56,333 nucleotides of DNA, taken from Polymyxa betae. Its lineage: Eukaryota > Endomyxa > Phytomyxea > Plasmodiophorida > Plasmodiophoridae. Where the stretch lies: positions 1 to 56,333 of the forward strand of contig RBZT01000504.1 in the NCBI GenBank assembly GCA_003693705.1. Direction: 5' to 3'. Position 1 is the stretch's first letter; every line of letters begins with the position of its first letter. The position numbers and the translations under genes were made by a program. Of the stretch, positions 22,195-35,196 are shown piece by piece. The notes under the pieces are model-generated. The model was not told the DNA's origin. It did not search any database and was given only the letters and a program-made list of their open reading frames with translations.

Positions 22195-25100
22195 CTAATT
22201 TTGATGCCCAGTTAGTTCGGGAAGCTCGTCATGCTCAAGGTCACCATCTTGTGAAGCTGCACAATGATAGAGCTCATGAAGACAGGCGAGCACAGCGGCC
22301 GCCCTTTCGCTTTCTGTTGTTATTCTGACATCTTCGTCTACCTCGAGCACTTTAAACAGATCGACATCCGGCAATTTTTTAATGAAATCTTGAGCATCAC
22401 TGAGTGACTCCACTAGTGGTGGAGACGAAATCTCTCCAGAAAACTTGTGATCGGGATTGATTACAGATTCGGAAATGTATTCTTGCAGATAGCCCAATAA
22501 TATGCTTCTATCGTCCTGATCGACGACTCTAGCACCGTAATTAATATTAGCTAAGATCTCGCGGAGATGATTAAACTGTATCGTTTCATTATCGTTCAGA
22601 GATGATCGAATTTGCGACAAAGAAATCTCGAAATCACTATGCATCCACTGATATTTTTCCTTCCAGGCATTTCTGTATCTAGATCGGGTCTCCAAAACTG
22701 CATGGAAGTATGCCAAAGCGAACGCCACTTTCTGAAGAACGATAGGTTGTGAGCATTCTTGCAGCGAATTTGATGGAAGATTTTCATAGATTGCTAAAAG
22801 GTTGCTTTGAATGTCACGAGGTTTCTCCAAAGCCACTTTTACACAGCTATGAAGCAGCTCTACAGGGAAATCGTCCACCGAGCTTGCAGATAAGAACAGT
22901 CTGAACCCAGATTTGCCATTTTCGTCATCCTTGCACGATTCAATAGTCGCTGTCAAGATGGGAACTAATTCTCGAGCCAAATGACAATTTTGTATCAGCA
23001 CCCAATCACAAGAAGTTTTCGCTTTCGAAATTGTTTCTTGAATAAACGATTGCTGTCCTGCACCGAGTGATATTGATATAACCTTGGTTGTGATATTGAT
23101 TTGTCGTGCGGTCCGGGTCAGTATGACAGATGGATCAGCACCTGTATCCAGCAGGAACAGGATTACAGAATTGCAATTACGAATAAACTCGTGGAGGTTA
23201 TCAGATGTGCCACCAATTAATTCGTCTCCTAGGATGGTTCGGACAAAGTGCTGCATTTCAAAGAAAACCCGAGGTTTCCTGACAGTCTTGACAACAATCA
23301 TTTTCTGGAATGGTGTCAGCCTCGTATGCCAGTTGGCAGGAATTGGAGCAAATGAAGCGTCCTGATCAGACATGAACGCCGCCCAATCCGAGTTAGTAAT
23401 GAGGTCCTCTCCAAGACCAGAAAACGCCGATATTGCAGATAAATTGACCAATTCAGTCCAGGTTTCTTGATTCATCCATCCTTTGGCTCTTTCAGGGATG
23501 CCAGCTGGTAGGTGAGAGCCTTTTGCTGTTGGAGCCCCCTTGAGGAATATGCTGATTTCAGACTCAAATCCAGCTGCATTGTGGGAGTATTCTAAAGAAA
23601 GCAGAACTGCGAAAATTAATCGATGTTCTTCAAACAAAGATCTGGTAACAGCAGAAAAAAGAAACTTTGTCATCGTCTTCGTTAGAGAATCGATTCGATT
23701 TAAGTCTTGAAGTTCTTTTGTCAGTTGAAGGCAATTCTCAAAATCGGCAACAAATTCGATTAAGGAGAATTTGTACATGGGGCATACCTATCAAATTTAA
23801 GGCCTCAACAGGTGGATGGATATATTTGAAACATACCAACGACATATTATTCGCCGCAAAGTATATAGATGTTCCACGTTGGGCAATTGAGCGATACTGA
23901 TTTCGTGTGGTTCTAATCTCAGTCAGAGTAGCTTCGGTCTCAAGCAAAGCTGTCTGTATAACAGCGAATGTGGCAGCACTCGAACCGAGTTCCTCGACCA
24001 GGCTGATATCGTCCAGTATTGAGCCTCGACATGAAGAAAGCATTTTTAGAATCTTGTCTTCTAGGTCGATCATTTGCTGTCAAACGCTGAATGATAGGAT
24101 TTCCAGTTCCAGTACACTTACTGTATTACTATCCGATACTTGCAACAGCATCGCTTTATACTTATCTTCAGTATCGTTGCGTTCATTGTTGATTACAATA
24201 CTGAGCAATTTCTCATCCAAGATTGGTCGGGTTACAGTGAAATCCAAGGCCGTAAATAACACAAATAAATCGGGGGAATAATGAGGCTTCGGCAACCTTG
24301 TCGTCATATACAGTTTGAAATTTGCAGAATACGAGACTGAATGGTCGTTCATACGTAAATACCAACGCCCATCTTCCGTGTAAAACTGATTAGCATACTT
24401 AGCAGATTCCATTATTAGTAGCGCGCTCAAACCTGCTTAAGCAATACAGGATATAATCGGAAATCAAGGGATTCGCCAACATCTTCAAGCAGGACAGGAT
24501 CTCCAGCAACGATGGATTCTTCAATCACCGTGTTGAAGTTAGGATCTGAAGCTTTGCAAACCTTCAGATTATGTCCACCCTCGAGCGACTTAATCCATCT
24601 CTTTCCCTGTTCTTGTGGGTCGATAAGTAACGGCCAACGACGACCACGATAAAGGATTAAAGCATTCTCAATGGAGTCTAGAACTGAGTTAAGCCCAATC
24701 AAATAGATAGTTTTGTAACACATACAAGCATCCGGAGAGAGGCCATGTGAACACCATTCTTTGATTGTAAGAGCGTCTCCAAAAAGCTCAAGTAAAGGAT
24801 GGCGTTGTGAGGTACTTAACGAAACATTGGTGCAAAATGCGGTCCAATCCTTAAGCAATCCATCTCTGACAACCTGAGGAAAAGGACCAAGATAGGCGAT
24901 TTGTGCCGCCGCCAGAAGAACGTCACCAGGAAGAGTTTTTGCCCGAGATTCCAGCTCGCTCAATTTCGTATTCCAGCGACTTCCCTCGTTGGAAAAATGC
25001 TGCATAAGTTTTTCCGCACGTTCTAAGCGTTGAGATAAGACATCTCCTTGCACTCTTAACGCCGTTTGAGCTGATAAACTTTGTTTGTGCTGATTGTTGA

Positions 25101-28100
25101 GAGATTCAATGCGGCTCTGAACTTCAAACAGCATGTCCTTCTTGGCATTTAGAATCTCTTGCGATTTACTAAGATTCTCTTTAGCCTGCTCCAGAGCACG
25201 ACGTTTGGGCTCAACATGTTCGTAGATAATGGCATACTTGTAAATGGAGCACACCCACTGACAGAGAGATGTGATGGCGCTTGAGACCATACTGGTTTTC
25301 TCGGGGTCAAAATCAGGGTTTTCTATGTAGATTTGTAGTTTCTTCAGCGTTTTGTTAGAAATCGAGGTTTTGTCAAATCCTTTTAATATGTCAAGAATCT
25401 GCATGTCGCCTAATAAGCGCTTTGAGGCAGCCCAAGTTTGTGGTTCACCCAAAAGCAAACAAACAGCAGACATCACCAATTCAACAAGTTTTGGCGGGTT
25501 AGAAAATGTTTTAAGAACAGCCAGATCGTCTTTGTTAATGGTGTTCAATGATGCCATTGCGGCCTCTAAAGCCGGCAGTGCTTCTTGCAGATCTTGTTCG
25601 CACTCGTTTTTGATAACTTCTACTCGTCTAGTCAGCTCTCCGAATTCGGTTGCCTCCTTTTCGCATATTTCCGATTTTTGATTGGCCTCTGCTTGCTCGC
25701 GTTCCAGAACGGTCAACAGCCCATTTGAGCGTTCAACTGCTGTTTGTAATTCTGTTTGCAACAGCTGGGAGCTATCCCGTAAGCGAATTACCAAATCGTT
25801 TGACTCCCTCAGTTTTGATAGACCAGCCATGTACTTCTCAATGCCTTGTGAGTTCTTATCCCGTTGCTCTTGCAGCATTAATAAGTAAAGTTTTACCAGC
25901 TCTAGATAGGCGGTTGCCGTATGGTATACATTGACATCATGCGAAGTTAGATAGAGCTTACAAGCGTTAATGACAGTCTGGTGTACGTGAACACATGTCT
26001 GGCATATGGGGTCTTCAAGCTCAACAATATCCAATCGACCGACTTTGGTACGAACGAACTTTTGGGCAACAGTATATAATTGCTGAACTGACCATGCTTG
26101 GTATGAATCGACCGTAAATCGTCCCAGATAAGGGAACGCTCGACAGCGCCGATTAAACAGAGGGGAGTCTGGGTTTAATGTCGCAACAATATGAACGTTG
26201 GACTTGACGCACTTGTGGAAATGAGCAATAGTTTCGTCCCGGTTATTCAGAGAGACACCAGTAGAATCAGCGGCGACTTTCACACGGATCAAAACTTGTT
26301 CGAACTCTTCGTTGCTGAATAAATGGTCTAGATCACCGCTGCTCACAAAATATTTTAGATCGATTAGGAGAGTATCGTTGCTGATGTTTGAGTCAGGAAC
26401 ACACCAAACTACTGGTTGGTTATCGGCTCCTGCAATAGTGATGAGCTTTTGGAGATCTGCATGAAGATTCTTCATCGAGCTTAAGGATGCTCGGCTGGCA
26501 ACAATGCAAGGCATATTGCAAATATGCGAAGCCAGCCGAGTTAGGCTTTGACGCCCGGTTGCACCAGGCCCGATAAGAGCAGAATGTGAGCCGGGAATAC
26601 GAAGAAGCCTGCAAAGACGACATAAATGCAGTACGGCGTCTTCAAAAAGAACCAAATTCAACTGGTTGTTAGGGTTGGTCTGATTGAACCCGTCCAAAAA
26701 ACTGGTCAACGTTGTTAGCAGCTTGATCTTTTCAGTTACCGGAGCGTATATCGATTCGTTCCCATTAACAGCAATGCTATACGTTAAGGAGAGATCAGGA
26801 GAAATTCCTGGAATGGCTGCACGTACCACTTCGTTAACTGTCGAATCGATAGCGTCGGTGTCAATGGGATTGCTGAATCGATCCCGGATAACTCTCATGA
26901 ATTCATGAGCCCAAAAGTTGACAAAGCTGGCCTTGTCGGCAAATTTATGGGAAACGCCAGCAAGCAGCATTCCCTTGCAAATTTTCTTATAATCGTGGAA
27001 ACTGAATAAATACTCCGGATAGAAGTTGATAGACTTGCGAAGCTGGCGCTGCAAACGCTGGGCGATCGCTAGTTGGGCAGTTATGAGCAACTTCGCGCAT
27101 TCGTCGAGCTCGGGATTTGATGCCCGAACGAATGTTGATATGATTGCTCCAAATATCGCTCTCGTGCAAGCGTCAGTAGGTTCAGCCCACCATAATAGCT
27201 GGAAATGACGAACCAGTCTAGGTGATAAGACCGGCCGGTTGCAAACACCTGCAATTGTTGGAGACATTGCACATATGAAGACTTCATCCACGAGGCGTTT
27301 GAAGGTAAGCTTATGAGGATCGTGAAATCCTTTAGAATCCAAGCATTGACGAATAAATTCCACAGCAGCAGGACCAGTCTCTGGATTTAGCAACGGTAGA
27401 TTAACATCATCAACAAAAAAAGCGAGTTTCTTTCCGGCTGGTGGGCCTAAGATGGCTCTACGTTTGGCATCCACCCTACGCTCTATTTGCTCATGAATGT
27501 TGTTCACATTCGAAAGCGCAGACATTAAAAGGGGGATGGTTTGCAGACGTTGGCTGGCATTTTGAAGGAAAGATTGTATCACTACGCTCTTCCCAACTCC
27601 TGGTTTGCTGCCAAATAAGGAATGTGAGCCGACAGAAGTAAATGCTTCAAGTAAGAAGCGGTATCGAACAGTATCCGTTGTAGGGACTACAAGCAAATCA
27701 ATTGAATGAGATGGATCGAATTCAAAAGTCTCGAGTTTTTGAGACCAAGCAAGATAAGCTGCTCTTTCGCTTGAAACGAAATAGTCATAAACAGAGCCTT
27801 GTTCGGGTGGCAAAGGGATTCCAGATGATCGCCCTTTAGCAAATTTACCACGAATAAATGTAGAGAATGCAGTCTGAGAACGATCATCCAGATTGGCTCC
27901 TAATGACCAAACGATTGCGAATAAGAAGTACATTGCCGTAACTCGATTCACGCCATCCTCGCCATGTAATGATGGATCTGCTCCACGCTCTGGGACCAGA
28001 AGAATGTCGAGCAGATTTAAGCATGAGCTTACTAAGTTCAGATCCGTCGATTTAGTGTTCTCTGTGCAGTTGGTTCGGATAAATTCCAGAATCGGAGGAA

Positions 28101-31100
28101 TATGGTCTTGCAGCAACGATAGCAGTTTCGTCGCTCTGTTCCCTACTCGAGAGCGATAATTCGCCGACCACTTGTCAACCAGCATGGAGCACGTTATAAC
28201 TTTATCATTGAAGAAGACAACTGCGGATCTCGAAAGGAAAGAGGGTGATGCATCCTTTAGATCATCTGTCTCAAATACGAGCTTATAACAAGAAGATATT
28301 CTTAGCCTCTCACCGTTCGATAAGCACCTGCATAACAAGCAATCAGTTAAAGCACCAATCCAATGTTGATCTTACAAAAATTGATTGTCATCCAAGACAT
28401 TCCTCAACGGGTGTGTCCAGACGGTGTTAAGTGGACCATCAAAAGTAATCCAGGATTGGACATTAGGTGGAGGGGGATCTCGGATGAGCCTCGAGAACAC
28501 ACCGTCGAACCATTGCTTATTATTGAAACTGCCATAAAGTTGACTAGTGGTAAGAGCAATCGGATGGATGACGTTCCGAATAACGGATTTCCAGTGATTG
28601 TCTTTTGGTTCTTGCTGAAAATAAGAGGTAAGCGCATTTGCAAGGATTCCAGTTGCCCATGTTTTTCCGCTGCCTGGAGCGCCCAAAAGAACAACAGCCT
28701 GATTGAACTTTATGGATTCGTGCAATCGCAGTATCTGGTTGACGAGTACGGGAGACGCGGAGAACGACTGTGCCGTGATTGCTGCAGCAATTGCGTTTGT
28801 TAAAGTAGTCGACGTGACTATTGCGGTGGAGTTATTTGTTGTGGAAGCCGATGGGAAGTGCATTGCAATGCATGAATCGAGTACGGCAATATCATCTCCA
28901 AGAAGCTTGCCACTGAAAAACTTTCGAATGGCTCTTATGATACAGTGCTCTTCCGATATATTAAGATCAGAGCGATGGTAAGTGCCGGCAATGAAAGAAA
29001 TAGATTTAACAGAATTCGCCGAAATGGGATTAGTTCTGTCTTTGGGAAGGCTTTTGCCAAATTCAGTTAATAAAGCAAACATGGTTGGTGATAGCTGTTC
29101 CACGTTAGTGAACCCTTCGGAAAACAGTCTTAGTTTCAGCACGAAGCTCATATCTATTGACATCATCGCAATTGGTCGGAACAAAAGCTTCAGATTCTCA
29201 GGAATCACAGACTGATCCCCGGAATCCATAGTTAAGAACAGGCCAATGTTTGAGTTCAATGAAATAACACGACCCTCAAACAGAAATTCTGGACGACCAA
29301 CCATTAAAGCTTGACGAATGGTTAGCATTTGCTGAGCAACCGCCGACAGAACTTCGGATCTAATGCAAGCGATCGTATCAAAGCACGCCCAGACACCAGC
29401 CTGCGCTAATCCAGCCAATATTTGGCTGAAAATCGGTAAGTCGAACGACTTGTCACTGCTCACAACTAGACAGGACATGCCCAGATATCTTGCCAGATCC
29501 TTAATCGACTCCGTTTTACCAGATGTCGTTGCCGACATCACCGCACCACCATATCGCCAGAAAGTCGCTGTCGCCAGAGCCCGCTGGCATCGAATTGTGG
29601 CCTCTGTGGGTACCAGGGTGTGATACGCCCCTAGATACTCATACCCATACCTGTTGCAGATTCAGGAAATGAAATAAGCAGCAGCATATGAGTACCTGAA
29701 TGAGCATTGATCAATATAAACGTTACAATGGCCATCTGCCGAATCCCATTGATAACGTAGCCGACAGGGCCATGTCATGGTCAGGAGGTCGCGCGAAAGT
29801 CCCAAAAGATCACGCTGAGCAACATTGGCAATGATGAGTGCTGATAGGGTAAGGCGCTGCGTCATTGTCCTCTGCCCGTTACGAACCAGTTCGGCGTAAC
29901 GTTCGATTTGGGCGTTGGTCTGTGAGAGCAACGACCCGATGGAGTCCCGGCCGCCGTTCAGTGCCGCCTGAATCAAACCGGTGGCCACGATTTTTTCAAC
30001 GGTGGTAGCGATCTGAGTCAATTGTTTTAATGCCCTATACAGATACTAAGACCAGCTAACAGAGAAAGAATCAGGGCGATTACCCTGTATCCCATCCGAT
30101 AGAATTTTTCGGGAAAACATCAAGCCCTCGGCGAATATGATCGCGAATAGTTCGTTTCATTCCTTTTTCGATCAACAGGAGCCAATCTTCAAGATTTCCG
30201 CTTATGGAAACGGGCTGTTCGAGATTGATGTAGTCCCCTTCCAGAGTCGTGACGCCAATTGCTTGCAGAGCGTCATTTGCATGGACAAAACGAATGTCTC
30301 GAATGGTATCAAATATCGCAGTAAGATGAGGCTGAATATCACCAGGTTGGCGCGTCTCGGAAATAACTTTTAATAACTGATTATCTGACAGGAAATACAG
30401 CCGAGGAAATTTCGACCGCTTGGTTTCTAGATATCTGCAAGGAGTAGTAAGCCCACGATAGCCACACAAATAAGAAGCCGTACTGAGTTAAACATTTCTT
30501 GAGCGATTCTAAGTCACGATTGGCAGCGGAAAGAATGTTGAAAATCCCAGGAGTAGAAATGACACCAAGAGCGTTGGGTTTGCGATGCAACCGACGCATA
30601 AAATCACGCCAGATGCGATCGACATCGGCGAATCGTTTGGTTTCGGTTGGCAGCTGCTTGCCAATATCTGGGGCGCCAAATATTGACTCGAGATATGACC
30701 AGGTTTTCTGAACCAATTTCCAAACTTCTATAACGTCATTCAGAAGACTTAGACGTTTGATCCATTCGTCAACATCCGTGTAAAATGACGAGATGAACCT
30801 GATTGTCCGATTTTAGCATTCAAAATCAGAAGAACGGCAATTTACCGGGAGGAAAGCATCGTTTGTAGAGTCATCTGACTATCCTCAAGATGGTTGAGAA
30901 CAGACTCAATATCGCCCAGAACAAAAACATCGCTTGAGTCTCGATAGGTGATCAGAGGGAAGTCCAAATTATCCCATAAGCTCTTAACATTCGATAAAGC
31001 CGACTGTAAAGAAAACTCACCTACAGCCTGCCAAAAGGTTCATATACGTCATGCAAGCAACGGCGAAGTCACCCATATCTAACTGACCTGGGCAACAGTA

Positions 31101-33960
31101 TCGGCAATTAGCTCGGTATGAGGCAACAGATTGATAGTTCGAATTTGATGCAAATCGAGGTTTTCAATGGGTTCGTATGGCTGACCGATAAAAGCGAACA
31201 TAGTTTCCCAGTGTTTTGACCTCAACGATCGATTTGCCAAATTCAGAAGCATAGGCATGGTCGATTTCCAATCATCCACCAGATCGCGAATCATGGTCGT
31301 CAGAGATGACGATTCTCGTCTAACTAAACGGTTAATCTCCTTCGAATAAGCCGATACAAGAGAATTCATTTGCTCGATATCTATGCTTAAAAACGAACCT
31401 GAAAAACGTTACAGAGAAAAGGGTTTGGCATAGTCGTAGCCTTACTGGATTCCCATTCCGCTGTTTTGACGATCCAGTCCTGGTACAGGGTCCAGAAATC
31501 CTTCCTCAAGGTGAACTTGTCCCGGACCTCCTGAAGCTGAGTGAAAGGATACGGGTCTATATCAAAGGTCGTCTGATATTTGTTAAGGGTCGAAGCGCTT
31601 TCTTGGATGGTCTGGAGCGCATTGCCAATATTCGTTAATTCGGTCAAGACAATTTCGGGCATCGCGTGGACATCAACAAACATTCCTGAAATGTTCGATC
31701 TCAGAACAACAATCTTATAAATGATTGATAGCACTATACCCTGGGACAGCGCTTGGTCAAGAGCATGTAAATCGAGATTTAATCGCGATATATTCTGGTC
31801 GACTTGCTCTCTCATATCAGGTAGACGAGTTCTCGACTTCTCCCACTCGATCGTCATTTTTTCAGCCAGCAACTTCTTAGCGCTGCGCAACTCATCTAGC
31901 AACACAGCGTCTTGCGATGGAAGGACGAGTTTATGAGTAGAGCTAGTTAGGAGATCGTGCATCAATTCGACTTGATCGCTCAGATGTGTAAGCGATGGCA
32001 TTTCAGATCGGAACTTCTTCTGACTGGAGATATGATTGGCGAAGTCGCTTAATGTATCTGGATTGCGATCAAGGGCGCCAATGCATTGTGTGTATTGACG
32101 CAACGCTTCCTACGAGTTTAATGATCAGTGAGAGCAATTGCCAGTTAAGTCAAACCGACCTCGCATCTCGTATGGAAAGATTCTAAAAGCAGCTCCTCCA
32201 TTTCGATAATAGACTGGTCCAGAATAGGTAATAGCCTGTTCTTCAATTTTCTGCTTTCAATGTGAAAAATGCCAACGGCGAAACCGGGCCTCATGTTTCG
32301 GTCGACATCGCTATGCCAAGCCGCTTGTCGCGCCATCAGCTTCTGGATCTCCTCCACAGAAGGATTCCTGGCTCGAAACTGCTTAATGTTCCAAGTCCCG
32401 CCGAACTCGTGGACTTCTCTCCATTGCTCGAATACCTGAGCGATGCTGACCGTTTGCAGGAAGTCATGTCGCACTCGTTCGGCGATAGCGGCGCATGTGC
32501 TGACAAACTGGCTCGAGCCACGAATAATCTGGGCTACGTTGGGTTCGTTCGGCGACGCCAGGCCAGATTTTACGATGTTCTTGAAGTTGTTTAGCAGCGA
32601 TATCCTAGGAACGGCTTCAACTGTAGCAATCATTCCGTCTACCATTTTCTGAATGATGCTGCTGATATCGCTATCGCTAATGCCATATAAAAGTCCTTCA
32701 GGTCCATATGCGATGGTGGTTTGAAACAGACCGGCCTTCCTTGGTGTCTGCAAAACCTCTAAGAATTCCGAATTCGTGGACAGTGTCAAGGCAACGAGAT
32801 TCTCAACGGCCATATAGTCGACAAGCCGGATGAAGTCGCATAGCATATCGGCTTCTCTGTTGGCGAACCGCATCTGACGAAACCGTTGAGCACGTTCCTC
32901 TTTAATCTTGACCAGAGACAGAGTTTTCTGCTGGTGCGGAAACATTGTTGCCATAATGGTTTTCGAGTCTCCATTCACGAATCCTTCACTGGAAACGCGA
33001 GCCCTTTCTTTCAGTTCGGTACAAACCGCATCAACAGTTGACTGAAGACGGTCCAGTATTTCGTCGAATTTTTTCCCTGCCCGTAGGCGCTGTTCGGTTT
33101 GGTCTTTAACAAATTCTTTGGCGAGGTACGTCTGAGATTTGACATTGAGCAGCCGTATTGCCTGCATCTCATACATTAGCTTGTTGATTTCAATTAACTG
33201 CAGATGGAAAGACGGTTTTCCCAGAAACAAATTGGCAGCGAGCGCCTTTCGCCTTTTGTAATAAATGCTATAGCGAACGTTGCTGCACCAAAGCCTAAAC
33301 GTCTTTGCTGGGAGGTAGTGCTTGAAAAACCGAATTGAGCGCAGAACGTTGAAGTTTGTAGATTCCCGAATCCAATCGACAAGGGGCATAAAAGTGGTAG
33401 GCTGGCCTGGGCAGATATGGACAATACCTGTAGCTGATACAGTGAAATACTCGGGATCGGTTTTCTTCTTCGGCACCACGACCAGATCGTATGGTCGGAA
33501 AGCATCTCCTTGCTCTGAAACGCGATTGCAATACACGAATTTAATGGACGATGAGCTGCCATGCAAGGCGAAAAAAGCCACAGCTTCAGCCCCAGTTCGC
33601 AAGCGAGCGGCCGAGGGCTGTATCGTGCTAATAATGGCATCTTCACGTTCTTGCTCTCCGCTCAGAAATATCTGGCGCAAAATTGGGAGATGCAGAGGCA
33701 TGTGCTGCCGGTTGGAGCGCCATCCCTCTTCAGGCGGTTCCGGGTCTGGCGCCGGCGACGATAAAGCCAGGCGAGGAATACGCCGAGGGACTTTACGTGC
33801 CGGAGCCGGCAGCGGCGTCACATCAGGAATGTCGAATGGCCGACGCTCCTAAACAATGGCATTAGACAATGAGATCACGACTACAAGCCACAGTTACCGA
33901 ATCGGAATTTTGCTTTGGCCTTTTCGACCCCATCGCCCCTGGGGTGGCATTCAGAGGCAT
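22195..33960 (-). CDS. Dynein heavy chain, axonemal inner-arm type
   Basis: AAA+ motor heavy chain of flagellar or ciliary type, over 3,500 residues in many exons. The first exon starts MPLNATPGAMGSKRP at 33960 and joins across a 49-nt intron. The tail contains YFTVSATGIVHICPGQP and FNVLRSIRFFKHYLPAK, like monomeric inner-arm (DNAH6-type) chains. Module order follows: AAA1 (about 29600-28800), AAA2 P-loop GAPGSGKT (about 28683), NGERLRISSCYKLVFE, AAA3 GSKPGVGKS with FFVDDVNLP (about 27600-27400), AAA4 GPGATGRQSLTRLA (about 26560), coiled-coil stalk with a short microtubule-binding tip (KRLLGDMQILDILKGFDK), AAA5 RWPLLIDPQEQGKRWIKSL and AAA6 WVLIQNCHLA. Two oddities: AAA1 lacks conserved ATPase residues, and the protein stops about 60 residues after INYGARVVDQDDR, without the usual C-terminal cap. 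No in-frame break was seen in the large exons. Confidence 0.95.
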
Positions 33961-35196
33961 TTCAACGGCCTAGATGGGCCAATGTCGGTCCTTCCTGGCT
34001 CTTGTTCTTGTCTGTACTGTGACTGATTGTGGTGATATTCATTTCATGCCGAAAAATGGACATGACGACAGCAGCAGCTATTCTTACCACAATTGGCGAA
34101 ATCTTATTGAAATCGAGGTTTTGGGGCGTCTATTTATAGTCACAGAACGATGTTGTTGATTTCCATTCATTACTGCAAACAGGAGTGATAACTTTTGAGC
34201 CGTTTTATCGACACAAATGAAGCTTGTTTGGCAAAGGCATGAAACTCAAGCTTGCAGCTTCAGTTCTTTGCACATTTTTGAGAAGGATGTCGAAAAATAC
34301 ATGGGATGTTGCTTGGTTAATCGTTATCCAGTTATCCTGGCGTTCAATTTGTAGAAGTACAAAAATTCATGTTTCAAAAGAGCGCCTGCAAGGTCTTAGG
34401 TAGCCTCATGTTTTGTGTACAATCCCTCTGATATCCGATACTAAGACCAATCAATCGGTTATCAATGGAAATTGGATATCGTCAAATAATGCAGGCGCTA
34501 GGTCTTAGACTTGTGTGATCTACCGATCTTTCTCAAGAGAACTATTCAAGAAGTCTGTATTTTTTAATATTCCTTTAGAACAGAGCACCAGGAGCCAGGA
34601 TGCTCATTACCAATCATTCAGAATATGTCCAGGATCAATCATTAACGGGTAGATTCGTCTATAAACGATTTCGTACACTAACCTCCCCCAATTTAAGTTT
34701 TTGACAGAAGGGAGATTTCTGTGATAAATACGATGACGATATACTCCAGGCCTTTTGATTTTGTTGTAATCTATCACTGTAATAGTTACCAATTAACGAA
34801 AATAAGTTGGAAATTTACCAAAGATAAAAGTTATTAATAAATACAGTTTAGGACTTTAGGCTGGCAAAAATTCTGATAAAACTTAATATGAACCGCTTGA
34901 TTCGCGGTTTTAGCGAAAACCGACATTTGTTTTAGAAAGATGTTGTACTGAAAGTTGCTTTCGAACGAGCGGGAGGTCTTCACGATAGTTTCTATGTGTG
35001 ACCTCTATCCAAATCGTTTTGACACACACAGCGGCTTCATGAGAAACGAATGTCCACTTTGAAAAAACCGGTTGGATGATTTGTTATTCGAATCAACTGT
35101 ATTAGGCTTGTAACGATAGACATAGATTGATGTGGTGGCATGCGATCTGTAAGGCGAAGTCCATCAGAAAACAGGCGCTGAGTGATTGCAGGATGG
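33961..35196. other. Intergenic region between dynein and eIF4E
   Basis: About 1.2 kb, AT-rich. A 61-codon plus-strand ORF at 33974-34159 begins with a hydrophobic stretch like a signal peptide (MGQCRSFLALVLVCTVT), but it starts 14 bp from the dynein start and has no other support. The word AGGTCTTAG occurs twice (about 34396 and 34499). Nothing else was recognised. Confidence 0.45.

Noticed and set aside
33322-33852. 176-codon plus-strand ORF
   Set aside because: Antisense to the first large exon of the dynein gene, which has clear family similarity.
22195-33960. Dynein as a simple pseudogene
   Set aside because: Despite the AAA1 changes there are no in-frame stops across a 1,303-codon exon and other long exons, and most motifs are kept, so a functional but specialised protein is more likely.
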